Origin: a virus
Virus record (IMG/VR): IMGVR_UViG_3300037069_001222
Span: 1 to 37,115 of that record
Reading direction: 5' to 3' (one strand)
DNA: 37,115 nucleotides
Position numbers and translations under genes: made by a program. Positions 7,505 through 13,450 of the stretch are shown piece by piece. Below the pieces are notes generated by a model. It did no database searches. It was not told where the DNA came from and was given only the letters and a program-made list of their open reading frames with translations. Each line of letters opens with the position of its first letter. Within the stretch, counting starts at the first letter, position 1.

Positions 7505-8184
7505 GCGCACTCCCGCTCAGCCATTTGGCGCATGTCCTCCAGCGCGGCTTCATTGCTGGCGTAGAAGTTGGGTATCTTTTCCAGTTTTGGGTCGCTCGCC
7601 ATATAGATAAACGCCGCCGCTGCTGGCGTTCCCATAGCCCACTCCAGCGCCCTCCCTCCGGGGCCAGCCAACGCTACAACCCATCCAGCGCGGCAATGCG
7701 TGGTGTCGCATGTGTGCCAAGTGCTCATGTTCAGAGCATCCGGCTGGCTGGCTGCTGCGTATACAGATTTGTGTATGTCCTGAATGGTAGGAATGCCTTC
7801 TAAGGAATCGCTCAGGTCGGCACCGCTCAGGTAGGCATCGCTCAGGTCGGCACCGCTCAGGTAGGCACCGCGCAGGTCGGCACCGCTCAGGTCGGCATCG
7901 CGCAGGTCGGCACCGCTCAGGTTGGCACCGCGCAGGTTGGCACCGCTCAGGTTGGCACCGCGCAGGTTGGCACCGCTCAGGTTGGCACCGCTCAGGTAGG
8001 CACCGCGCAGGTCGGCACCGCTCAGGTCGGCATCGCGCAGGTCGGCACCGCGCAGGTCGGCACCGCGCAGGTCGGCACCGCGCAGGGTTTTCTTGGCTGC
8101 CACAGCAGCGGTTACGAGTTCACAGATTGTCTTAGCACCTTCCAGTGCAAAGATAACGTCGCCGAAACTATTCTTAATTTCCAT
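7501..8184 (-). CDS. pentapeptide-repeat protein with C-terminal Cys/His domain
   Basis: 227 aa. Residues 37-126 form 18 consecutive pentapeptides of the A(D/N/Y)LxG type, which fold into a square right-handed beta-helix. About 95 residues follow, with [20 protein letters not shown] (from about 151), a conserved tail domain seen in other phage pentapeptide proteins. Pentapeptide helices can mimic DNA and inhibit gyrase, but many have no known role. A helix-forming 36-residue N terminus precedes the repeats. The stop overlaps the HNH start, and the GGAG serving this gene lies inside the end of the upstream gene. Confidence 0.9.
   Translation of the reverse strand: MEIKNSFGDVIFALEGAKTICELVTAAVAAKKTLRGADLRGADLRGADLRDADLSGADLRGAYLSGANLSGANLRGANLSGANLRGANLSGADLRDADLSGADLRGAYLSGADLSDAYLSGADLSDSLEGIPTIQDIHKSVYAAASQPDALNMSTWHTCDTTHCRAGWVVALAGPGGRALEWAMGTPAAAAFIYMASDPKLEKIPNFYASNEAALEDMRQMAERECA
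7807..8076 (-). repeat. 15-base tandem repeat array inside the pentapeptide gene
   Basis: Eighteen near-identical 15-base units encode the pentapeptides. Identity between units is very high, with changes mostly limited to the D/N/Y codon, the S/R codon and one G/D codon. This suggests recent expansion by unequal recombination, so copy number probably varies between relatives. Confidence 0.9.
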
Positions 8185-8346
8185 TTATGCGCACTCCTTG
8201 CGATCCAGAATCTTTGCCACGCTGTACAAAGCCCTAGAACTGCATTGCGGGCACCATGAATAGCGGGTGTTAGAGATGCAGCCGCAGTCCTGACACCCTA
8301 CGGCTCGGTCAATGGGCACTATCTGTATCCCTCTTAGCTCCCTCAT
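8185..8346 (-). CDS. small zinc-ribbon protein
   Basis: 53 aa, from an ATG at 8346 that overlaps the upstream TGA, to a TAA directly before the pentapeptide start. Two Cys pairs, CQDCGCIS (about 18-25) and WCPQCSS (about 31-37), make a rubredoxin-like zinc ribbon; the end is ILDRKECA. No function can be assigned. It exactly fills the gap between two coupled genes. Confidence 0.75.
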   Translation of the reverse strand: MRELRGIQIVPIDRAVGCQDCGCISNTRYSWCPQCSSRALYSVAKILDRKECA

Positions 8347-8600
8347 GCGAGCCACCAGATAAGCAGGGCCGCTATGAAATACAGCGAAGCTCTAAGAAGG
8401 TTGGCAATCGTGAACCCTCTGCCCGGAGCCATCGGGTCTTCGCGGTACATGGAAGCGGCGGGGTAGACGTTGGGCAAAAGCGGTGAAGAGTGGATCGTCC
8501 AATGACCGCACTCGCACTGCTTCCAGATGGTGCCGTCGGCCATCATCCGATGGGGCGCAGTTGCTGAATAATAATGACTATGAATAGCTAAAGTGCTCAT
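8343..8600 (-). CDS. small protein with C-terminal membrane helix
   Basis: 85 aa. Residues 28-33 carry CECGHW, a possible metal site. The C terminus (about 66-85, NLLRASLYFIAALLIWWLA) is one membrane helix ending at the stop, as in tail-anchored proteins. The start directly follows the stop of the tiny upstream membrane gene, and the stop overlaps the next start by four bases. No family recognised. Confidence 0.7.
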   Translation of the reverse strand: MSTLAIHSHYYSATAPHRMMADGTIWKQCECGHWTIHSSPLLPNVYPAASMYREDPMAPGRGFTIANLLRASLYFIAALLIWWLA

Positions 8601-8681
8601 TTACTCCCCCCATATTGCGTCGGCTAATATAGCGATAACTATGAAGACAAAGAATAGGATTGGCACGATGTAGAAGCTCAT
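8601..8681 (-). CDS. 26-residue membrane peptide
   Basis: The frame reads MSFYIVPILFFVFIVIAILA then DAIWGE. It is a single membrane helix with a short acidic tail. The ATG overlaps the upstream TGA (ATGA) and the TAA abuts the next ATG, so it fits exactly between two genes. Such micropeptides are often missed. Translation would depend on coupling or on the modest GAGGGC before the start. No function can be assigned. Confidence 0.6.
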   Translation of the reverse strand: MSFYIVPILFFVFIVIAILADAIWGE

Positions 8682-8959
8682 AGGCCCTCTGCTTTGGCTA
8701 TGGCAGCGCGGGCTTCATGCAAATATGCTTCCGGGACGAGGCCGAGGCTGGCGAACCATAGCTCTTTCAGCGCATCCAGCAGTTCCTTGTGGCTCTCTCG
8801 GAGAGGATCAGGGACGGCGGCTGGCTCCGCGAAGGCATCTGGAGAGAAAGAGTTGCTGTTTAGCGCGTAAGCGCATCCGGAAAACTTCGGAGAAGGCGAA
8901 TGGACATACTCCCCTTCATCATCTAATTCGATTGGCAGGCCGCAGTTCTTGCACTTCAT
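8678..8959 (-). CDS. small CxxC protein
   Basis: 93 aa. It starts MKCKNCGLPIELDDEGEYVH, with a Cys pair and later Cys/His residues (SGCAYAL), so a zinc site is likely. The C-terminal half SHKELLDALKELWFASL and HEARAAIAKAEG is amphipathic helix. Similar two-part small proteins occur in phage early operons with unknown role. Both ends overlap neighbours by four bases. Confidence 0.7.
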   Translation of the reverse strand: MKCKNCGLPIELDDEGEYVHSPSPKFSGCAYALNSNSFSPDAFAEPAAVPDPLRESHKELLDALKELWFASLGLVPEAYLHEARAAIAKAEGL

Positions 8960-9267
8960 AGCAGCGCCTCCCGAATGTCAGAAGCTTCCCAGGCCCGGCA
9001 GAAGGAAACGAGGGCTTTTGCACTGAATGCGGCTGCCCGCTCATTTTTGTGGAGGATGTTGAGCTTCACCTGTTGCAGCAGAACGCCGCGTACATCCAAG
9101 CCGTTCAGCAGCCCGCAAGCTTCGCTGCAAAAGTCGATGGATTCAGTCCATGAAGGTTTGAAATCCCCACCACAATAAGCGCATACGAGCGGTTCGGGAT
9201 CATCTCCCATTGATTCAGGCAGCGGCACCATCTGCTCACCGTAGGGAACGTAAGTAAGGCTAGACAT
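8956..9267 (-). CDS. treble-clef-like zinc protein
   Basis: 103 aa from the ATG at 9267, preceded by GGAGGAGG; a longer frame upstream lies in the antisense of the neighbour and has no support. CAYCGGDFKP (about 28-37) and FCSEACGLLNG (about 46-56) form two Cys pairs typical of a small zinc finger. The rest is predicted helical. It overlaps the upstream gene by eight bases. No function assigned. Confidence 0.7.
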   Translation of the reverse strand: MSSLTYVPYGEQMVPLPESMGDDPEPLVCAYCGGDFKPSWTESIDFCSEACGLLNGLDVRGVLLQQVKLNILHKNERAAAFSAKALVSFCRAWEASDIREALL

Positions 9268-9655
9268 GGGCCTCCTCCTCCAAGAGAGAATGGCAGTGCC
9301 ACTCAACAATCTCTTCCACTTTTTCAGGGATGACGACCGCTGCTGCGCGGGCTGGCAACGTATAGGCTGGAATGATCTTGGTGCCGACAACCACACGCTC
9401 ACACACCTTGTCGCGCGGCGAGTCGTAGCGAACCATTAGGCCGCCGGGGAAGTAGAGGGCCACCTGAATTTCTGAGTCTGTATATTTCTTCTCAGCTTTT
9501 CCGGCTGCCTTTGCAAAAGTCCGCAAGGTCTCCTTAGCGTTGTCGGTGAAGTCATCCGCGAACAAGTAGGGTCTTGGCAGCACTTTAATTTCTGGGTGCT
9601 GCTCGTAAAAGTCCGCGCAGGATCTGAGGTCTGAAATGAATTGCTCTCTGGTCAT
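9260..9655 (-). CDS. conserved phage hypothetical protein, first gene of the early operon
   Basis: 131 aa from the ATG at 9655; AAGGAG lies six bases upstream, which decides against two other nearby in-frame ATGs. MTREQFISDLRSCADFYEQH at the start and SPRDKVCERVVVGTK followed by a C-terminal VEEIVEWHC match a family common in phages and actinobacteria, of unknown function. It is the promoter-proximal member of the dense leftward operon. Confidence 0.75.
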   Translation of the reverse strand: MTREQFISDLRSCADFYEQHPEIKVLPRPYLFADDFTDNAKETLRTFAKAAGKAEKKYTDSEIQVALYFPGGLMVRYDSPRDKVCERVVVGTKIIPAYTLPARAAAVVIPEKVEEIVEWHCHSLLEEEAHV

Positions 9656-9668
9656 AGACATCTCCTTC

Positions 9669-9689
9669 AAAAGGGGCGCCCGAAGGCGC
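9669..9689 (-). terminator. terminator-like hairpin before the early operon
   Basis: On the minus strand GCGCC, loop TTCG, GGCGC is followed by CCC and TTTT, ending 13 bases before the first start codon at 9655. The stem is short (5 bp) but has a stable UUCG loop. It could end leader transcripts early (attenuation) or set apart integrase-region transcripts from the early operon. Confidence 0.4.
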
Positions 9690-9757
9690 GTTGGGGTCGC
9701 GCCTAGGCCTGGGCCTGAGCAAAGGAATTGGAGATGTAGAGAGGAGAGAGGAGGTAA

Positions 9758-9779
9758 CCAAGAGGGTTTTCACCCTTGG
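9758..9779 (-). other. hairpin with GNRA loop in the leader region
   Basis: On the minus strand CCAAGGGT, loop GAAA, then ACCC-TC-TTGG pairs apart from a two-base bulge. It partly coincides with two copies of the CCTTGG(C/T)TGAA motif, so it may be an RNA leader structure, a pair of integrase sites in opposite orientation, or both. Confidence 0.4.
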
Positions 9780-9852
9780 CTGAACCATACAATACGCTAT
9801 GGATAGAAGCTGCCATCCCGAACTCCACATTCGGTTGTGGCTAGCTATGTTG

Positions 9853-9897
9853 TGGTGGGCCCGGAGGGATTTGAACCCCCAACCAAGGGATTATGAG
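9853..9897 (-). other. attP core: 3' half of a tRNA-Met(CAU)-like gene
   Basis: Read on the minus strand, the segment runs from an anticodon loop CTCATAA through variable loop, T arm (GGGGG TTCAAAT CCCTC), acceptor strand CGGGCCC, A and CCA. The T loop fits the GGTTCRANYCC consensus. Upstream, no matching 5' half exists: the bases before the loop do not pair with TCCCT, and no GGGCCCG lies at the right distance. It is therefore a phage-carried copy of a tRNA 3' end, the normal design of attP cores that restore the tRNA on integration. The predicted host target is a tRNA with anticodon CAU. Confidence 0.75.
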
Positions 9898-9949
9898 TGC
9901 TTTGGTTGAATCAAAAACACCCTTGGTTGAAAACCGACCACAATAAAAG

Positions 9950-10168
9950 CTAGCTCGCTTTGAGGAAAGTTCCCTCTTTTACGTGCTGATACTCGATGCC
10001 CAGGTAAGCCAATATGGCCGGACCAGGCAACCGATCACCACGCAGAACATCGCGCACATAGACTGGGCTCACGCCAATCTCTCTGGCCAGAGCAGCGACG
10101 TTGGAAGCCGAACTGCGCTTCTCAAGCTCCCGCAATACCTCTTGCCGAGTTACCTTTGTGAACTTCAT
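9950..10168 (-). CDS. Cro/CI-like helix-turn-helix regulator
   Basis: 72 aa from the ATG at 10168. VAALAREIGVSPVYVRDVLR (about 24-43) then GDRLPGPAILAYLGIE is a Cro/XRE-type helix-turn-helix with the usual trailing helix. A longer frame reaches 10228, but the promoter at 10176-10204 lies inside that extension and predicts transcription starting at the ATG. No ribosome site is present, which fits a leaderless message as for lambda cI from PRM. It probably represses its own promoter through the 13-base palindrome. Which lysis/lysogeny role it has is not shown. Confidence 0.75.
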   Translation of the reverse strand: MKFTKVTRQEVLRELEKRSSASNVAALAREIGVSPVYVRDVLRGDRLPGPAILAYLGIEYQHVKEGTFLKAS

Positions 10169-10175
10169 ATTCAAA

Positions 10176-10204
10176 AGATAAGCTATTAGCTTTTGGCGCG
10201 TCAA
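10176..10204 (-). promoter_or_regulatory. promoter and palindromic operator of the HTH gene
   Basis: On the minus strand TTGACG (10204-10199), a 17-base spacer and TTATCT (10181-10176) make a good sigma-70 promoter. A perfect 13-base palindrome AAGCTATTAGCTT (10180-10192) covers the spacer and the edge of the -10, the expected place for an autorepressor. The predicted transcription start is near 10169, directly before the ATG. Partial AGCTA matches lie at 9842-9847 and 9948-9955. Confidence 0.65.
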
Positions 10205-10234
10205 GGGGAAAATGAAATAGTTTTCCACATTCTT

Positions 10235-11395
10235 TTAGTACCCGACCAACCCTCTCCGGAGCTTGGCGGATTCAATGGAAATGACGGGCTGGCGTGAATT
10301 CATGCCCTTCATGGCGAATTGCTCGGCCTGAAAGGTGATGTGCGTGTAGTGAGCCGTCATCTTGGGGCTGGTATGCCCTACGCGGGCCTGGATGATGGAC
10401 ATGGGTATCCCGGCCTCAGCCATTCTTGTAATCGCCGTGTGGCGCCAGCCGTTGAGTTGGAACCAGCGCAGATTGGCCGCATCCCGTGCCTCTTCAAACC
10501 GCTTGCGAATGCCAAACTCAGTCATGGGTCTTGTGCCGTCCCAGCAGTTGATAGCGATGCGGAATGGGAAGATGTATTTCTCCGGGGATCTCCCGACCAA
10601 TTCATAGGAGCGATCTAAGAGTTGCTCCAACGCCCAGACCGCGCGGCCCTCCGTCAATGGGATCTCACGCCTTCTGTACTTGTTCTTCCCGAATTTTCGA
10701 TTCACGGCGAGAATCTGGTAAGCAATGTTCACATCGCCCTGGCGGATCGTGCGCAGCTCGTCTGAGCTAAAACCCGTGTGAAGGGCCAGTAGGCTATACC
10801 AATAGACGATGTGCCACTTTGTCTCGCTGGAGGAAACGTCGAGGAAATACTCCTGCTCTTCCGGGTTCAACGCTCGGGGGATTTCGCCCTCGTCTACCTG
10901 GAATGTCTCGTAAAACTGCTCCATTTCTGGAGTCCAGCATCCCGCCATGCTCTCTAGGCGCTTCAGCAGGCTTAATTCCCCGTTGACCTTCGAGGCGCAG
11001 GCAGTGTGGGCCCATTGATTATCCTCATTGAGAGTCCGGGCGCGCTGGTAATTACGAAAATGCCCTAGATGGATGTCTTGGAGGCGCAGGTCTCCGAAGA
11101 ATTTGCGGAGGGCTTTGATCTTCTTTTCATAGTCTTTAATGGTGTTCTTCGCTCGGTAGCGCGCTCGGGAGTGCGGAACTGGAGAGGTTAAGGCTTCGAG
11201 AAAATTCCCGGCAGCATCGCCAAAAAACATATCGGCGGAAATTGGAAACAGCATGGTGGCCCGATCCTGCTCACACGCAGGGCAGCTGATGTGCCCTAAC
11301 GTGTGTTTGAGCAATTTGTGTGGTTTGGTATTTCCACCCTCGACCATAAAAGCCGTGTCCTCAATCACACGAAAGTTGTAGTGCCGTAAATGCAA
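10235..11395 (-). CDS. int: tyrosine-recombinase integrase with unusual active site
   Basis: Up to 386 aa (TTG at 11395; an ATG at codon 17 is also possible). It would insert phage DNA at the tRNA-like att site. Residues 80-155 form the core-binding helical domain. The catalytic domain has K236 or K239 (NRKFGKNK), GWRHTAITRM with R318, VGH with H341, and the nucleophile Y350 in AHYTHI. The box I motif is TGFSSDELR (207-215), where the first catalytic Arg is Ser, and the HxxR His is Asn315 (NGWR). A CPAC near residue 38 may be half of a zinc site. The enzyme is otherwise full length. Confidence 0.88.
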   Translation of the reverse strand: MHLRHYNFRVIEDTAFMVEGGNTKPHKLLKHTLGHISCPACEQDRATMLFPISADMFFGDAAGNFLEALTSPVPHSRARYRAKNTIKDYEKKIKALRKFFGDLRLQDIHLGHFRNYQRARTLNEDNQWAHTACASKVNGELSLLKRLESMAGCWTPEMEQFYETFQVDEGEIPRALNPEEQEYFLDVSSSETKWHIVYWYSLLALHTGFSSDELRTIRQGDVNIAYQILAVNRKFGKNKYRRREIPLTEGRAVWALEQLLDRSYELVGRSPEKYIFPFRIAINCWDGTRPMTEFGIRKRFEEARDAANLRWFQLNGWRHTAITRMAEAGIPMSIIQARVGHTSPKMTAHYTHITFQAEQFAMKGMNSRQPVISIESAKLRRGLVGY

Positions 11396-11425
11396 CGTAT
11401 AACGACAGTTGCGGTTTGTTATACG
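11396..11425. promoter_or_regulatory. inverted-repeat operator between int and the RHH gene
   Basis: CGTATAAC (11396-11403) and GTTATACG (11418-11425) form a perfect 8-base inverted repeat with a 14-base spacer. It lies exactly between the two divergent genes. Each arm contains a -10-like TATAAC/TATACG, so binding there could silence one or both promoters. The RHH protein next to it is the natural candidate ligand. Confidence 0.6.
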
Positions 11426-11447
11426 AATTAGACCTTATGCTTTGCAT

Positions 11448-11594
11448 GTGACCCACAAGCAGATCATTGCCGTGCGTATGAGCGTGGAGCAGATGCGAGT
11501 GCTTCAGAAACTCTCTGTGAAGCTGAATCTTGATAGAACCAGCCTGATCCGGCTGGCCATCAGTCGCCTGGCCGAAATCGAGGGCGTTCGCTAG
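11448..11594 (+). CDS. ribbon-helix-helix regulator
   Basis: 48 aa from a GTG at 11448; a TTG at 11409 would give 61 aa but overlaps the inverted repeat. The layout is a beta strand KQIIAVRMSV, helix A EQMRVLQKLSVKLN and helix B RTSLIRLAISRLAEIE, the CopG/Arc fold at its usual length. Such dimers bind inverted or direct repeats and often control their own promoter. Placed divergently from int, it may act as an excision or lysogeny regulator. No strong ribosome site is visible. Confidence 0.7.
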   Translation: MTHKQIIAVRMSVEQMRVLQKLSVKLNLDRTSLIRLAISRLAEIEGVR

Positions 11595-11676
11595 GATTGT
11601 CACTGCTTTTCCAGGTAACTACTTAAACATCTTTTGGCATGTGCAATGGTTACCCAAAATATAGATAAATAAGTGC

Positions 11677-11704
11677 TTGACATACCCCCTGTGGGGTGTA
11701 TCCT
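11677..11704 (+). promoter_or_regulatory. strong rightward promoter with internal operator
   Basis: TTGACA (11677-11682), a 16-base spacer and TATCCT (11699-11704) make a near-consensus sigma-70 promoter. The spacer holds ACCCC-CTGT-GGGGT (11684-11697), a perfect 5-base inverted repeat, placed so that a bound protein would block polymerase. It drives the rightward middle genes from 11870. Confidence 0.75.
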
Positions 11705-11869
11705 GCATCTAACGGCCTACTCAGGGTCGTTTCTGTAGATGTCTGCGGTGAGGGCGCTTCCCTCCGTTGTGGCCCCAATAGGCGGCCACCCTCGGCACTA
11801 CACCGAGTGGCCGGATACGCAGCCGGTCGCCACACCCCGATAAGCACCCTCGTCTCTACAGGACAGCCA
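11705..11869 (+). promoter_or_regulatory. hairpin-rich 5' leader
   Basis: The leader of about 160 bases between promoter and first gene folds into three local stems: CTA/CAG with CTG/TAG (11717-11738), GAGGG-CGCTT-CCCTC (11750-11764), and a 10-pair stem GGCCA/CTCGG with CCGAG/TGGCC (11784-11812) with a seven-base loop. None is followed by a T-tract. AGGACAGCC before 11870 is the ribosome site. A 34-codon frame from 11739 has no ribosome site, so I treat it as non-coding. An untranslated regulatory RNA or antitermination site is possible. Confidence 0.5.
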
Positions 11870-12184
11870 ATGAAAGAACTGAAGCTGGTAAATGGCTATG
11901 GGCAGATGCTGTGCACGTTGACCAAGGCCGAGTCCATTGAGTTCAGGAACCGCGGCGAAATCGTCAAAGTGGGCCGTGACTGTTTCCGCCTCATTGAATC
12001 CGCTTCCCCCAGCAAAAGCCCAGAAAGCCCTTGTTCCTTGCATGCGGGCGACATGGCGAAGTTTGCGTCCCGGCTGTGGGAAGGCGGCGAGTTGAAGCCA
12101 CGCGAGCGTGAGCGATTTATCGGGCACGGCCTGATGTCAATGCCGCGTCGCACGATCCTTGAACGCTGGATGGAGCAGGGATGA
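11870..12184 (+). CDS. hypothetical protein, first gene of the rightward operon
   Basis: 104 aa from the ATG at 11870; a frame open from 11696 covers the structured leader and is not favoured. It starts MKELKLVNGYGQMLCTLTKA with a beta-rich look, has a polar Ser/Pro linker (about 45-58) and a basic helical end (RERERFIGHGLMSMPRRTIL, about 80-99). No family recognised. Its stop overlaps the next start as ATGA. Confidence 0.7.
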   Translation: MKELKLVNGYGQMLCTLTKAESIEFRNRGEIVKVGRDCFRLIESASPSKSPESPCSLHAGDMAKFASRLWEGGELKPRERERFIGHGLMSMPRRTILERWMEQG

Positions 12185-12393
12185 TAAGAGGATTTGGTTC
12201 CTTCAGCGTGCATCACGACACGCGCTCGTTTTTTCAGGCGGCTAGCTGTGAGTGGGTAGGCTCCAAGCTTGCCCACCAAAGGCGCGCTCACGCGAACGGC
12301 ACGGCACTGCAAGGCCACATTGAAGCCTGCCACAGCGGAGCGGTAGACCCATCGTGCCGGGCCTGCCAAGAGTTGAAGGCGAAGCTCGCGTGA
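12181..12393 (+). CDS. hypothetical protein
   Basis: 70 aa, coupled to its upstream neighbour by ATGA and to the next gene by GTGA. The C-terminal half has several Cys and His (LQGHIEACHSGAVDPSCRAC, about 43-62), which could bind zinc. No family recognised. Confidence 0.65.
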   Translation: MIRGFGSFSVHHDTRSFFQAASCEWVGSKLAHQRRAHANGTALQGHIEACHSGAVDPSCRACQELKAKLA

Positions 12394-12572
12394 TCTGCCA
12401 TTTCATCGTGGCTCACCGTACACCGATTGCGCTGGCTGCATTGTGGCTGTTCTCCGCGACGTGCTCATCTATGCCACCGCTCAGTAAAGACGCAGGCTAT
12501 TACACGACCTGGGCGCACGACCTGATGCAAGCTATCGCGGCAAACCTTAACAAGATACAAACAAAAGTCTGA
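12390..12572 (+). CDS. small exported or membrane protein, possible lipoprotein
   Basis: 60 aa with a GTG at 12390 overlapping the previous TGA. A hydrophobic segment PIALAALWLFSATC (about 11-24) ends in Cys, like a lipobox, but Thr at -1 is unusual. The remaining 36 residues are polar. In a lysis region a short lipoprotein could be an outer spanin, but no inner spanin partner is visible, so this is only a suggestion. Confidence 0.5.
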   Translation: MICHFIVAHRTPIALAALWLFSATCSSMPPLSKDAGYYTTWAHDLMQAIAANLNKIQTKV

Positions 12573-12590
12573 AAGTCACAGGAGACCAAA

Positions 12591-12965
12591 ATGAGTTTTT
12601 TGAGCACGCTGGGCGCGGATGTAAAAAAGGTGTTTGACTGGCTGGGCAGCAGCAAGGGGCAGGCAGTAATTGCGGCTGGCGAAGGCGTGGTGGAATCGGT
12701 CTATCCTCCAGCTACGGGCATCATCAATCTGGCCAACACGTGGCTGTCGGAGATCATCAAGAGCGAGGGGCTGGCGGCTGGCGCTGCTGCGCAGACTGGT
12801 ACAGGCGTGCAGAAGGCGGCTATTGCGATCAACGCTGTGACTCCGCAGGCCATCGCATTTGCTGCTGCACATGGACTTCCAGCGCCCGATGCGGAGGCGA
12901 TTTCCAAGGCCAATGACGCGCTGGTCGCGTTTCTCAATGCGTTCGGCTCACCGGCAAAGGGCTGA
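12591..12965 (+). CDS. hypothetical phage protein beside the endolysin
   Basis: 124 aa preceded by AGGAGACC. The N terminus MSFLSTLGADVKKVFDWLGS is amphipathic. The rest is rich in Ala, Gly and Ile (IINLANTWLSEIIKSEGLAA; QAIAFAAAHGLPAPDAEAIS) without a clear single membrane helix. The stop shares a base with the amidase start. The position suggests a lysis or membrane role, but I recognise no holin family. Confidence 0.7.
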   Translation: MSFLSTLGADVKKVFDWLGSSKGQAVIAAGEGVVESVYPPATGIINLANTWLSEIIKSEGLAAGAAAQTGTGVQKAAIAINAVTPQAIAFAAAHGLPAPDAEAISKANDALVAFLNAFGSPAKG

Positions 12966-13450
12966 TGTTCTGGATACTCCGCTTCATCGGCGAGCGCGAC
13001 TTCATTTCACGTGGGATAGAGAGCTGGACTGACTCACTCTATTCCCACGTTGAGATGGGTAACAATCCCAACGGTTCGATAATTTCGAATAGTTGGATGG
13101 GCGCACACGCTGATGGCGGATTCCAGGATCGCGCTTTGGATTACTGCAAGCCTGAGCACGAGAAGCGGTACGCGATACCTGTGACTCAAGAGCAGCATGC
13201 GGCGATCATGGCTTATGCACATGGACTTATCGGCACGCCGTACAACTTCTGGGACATCGCGGGGCTGTTATTGCACGACCGCAAGCTTAATAGTGCGCAC
13301 GGCCTGATCTGCTCACAGAGCATGTTGGAAGTGGGCGAAGCTGGCGGCTTAAAGCTTTTGAACGTGGAAAAGGGCTTTGAGTATTTGGTTACGCCGGAAA
13401 CGCTGCATTTAAGCCCGCTGCTTATAGGGGCTTGCATCTTTTCGGCTTAA
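12965..13450 (+). CDS. permuted papain-like (NlpC/P60, YiiX-type) amidase, probable endolysin
   Basis: 161 aa. The YSHVEMG motif gives H28 and E30, and GTPYNFWDIAG (90-100) followed by GLICSQSML gives C116. This His-first, Cys-later order is the permuted NlpC/P60 arrangement of YiiX-like enzymes, which cut amide bonds in peptidoglycan peptides or lipids. No signal peptide is seen, so release would depend on a holin. Its position before the packaging genes fits a lysis role. Substrate and timing are inferred. Confidence 0.7.
   Translation: MFWILRFIGERDFISRGIESWTDSLYSHVEMGNNPNGSIISNSWMGAHADGGFQDRALDYCKPEHEKRYAIPVTQEQHAAIMAYAHGLIGTPYNFWDIAGLLLHDRKLNSAHGLICSQSMLEVGEAGGLKLLNVEKGFEYLVTPETLHLSPLLIGACIFSA

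Larger units (their letters stand above)
9757..9935. repeat. CCTTGG(C/T)TGAA repeats around the attachment core
   Basis: Plus-strand copies lie at 9774-9784 (CCTTGGCTGAA), 9900-9910 (CTTTGGTTGAA) and 9921-9931 (CCTTGGTTGAA). Reversed copies of the CCTTGGTT core lie at 9757-9766 (AACCAAGAGG) and inside the tRNA-like core at 9881-9889. Several copies flanking a tRNA-like core next to an integrase gene are what arm-type integrase binding sites look like. Confidence 0.5.

Noticed and set aside
7807-8076. CRISPR or other spaced repeat array
   Set aside because: The repeats are contiguous 15-base coding units in frame with a pentapeptide protein, without spacers.
9853-9960. Complete tRNA gene near the integrase
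   Set aside because: Only the 3' half from the anticodon loop matches. The preceding bases cannot form the D arm, the anticodon stem or the 5' acceptor strand.
11696-11869. N-terminal extension of the first rightward gene, and a 34-codon leader frame at 11739
   Set aside because: The extension starts inside the -10 region and covers stable hairpins. Neither start has a ribosome site, whereas the ATG at 11870 does.
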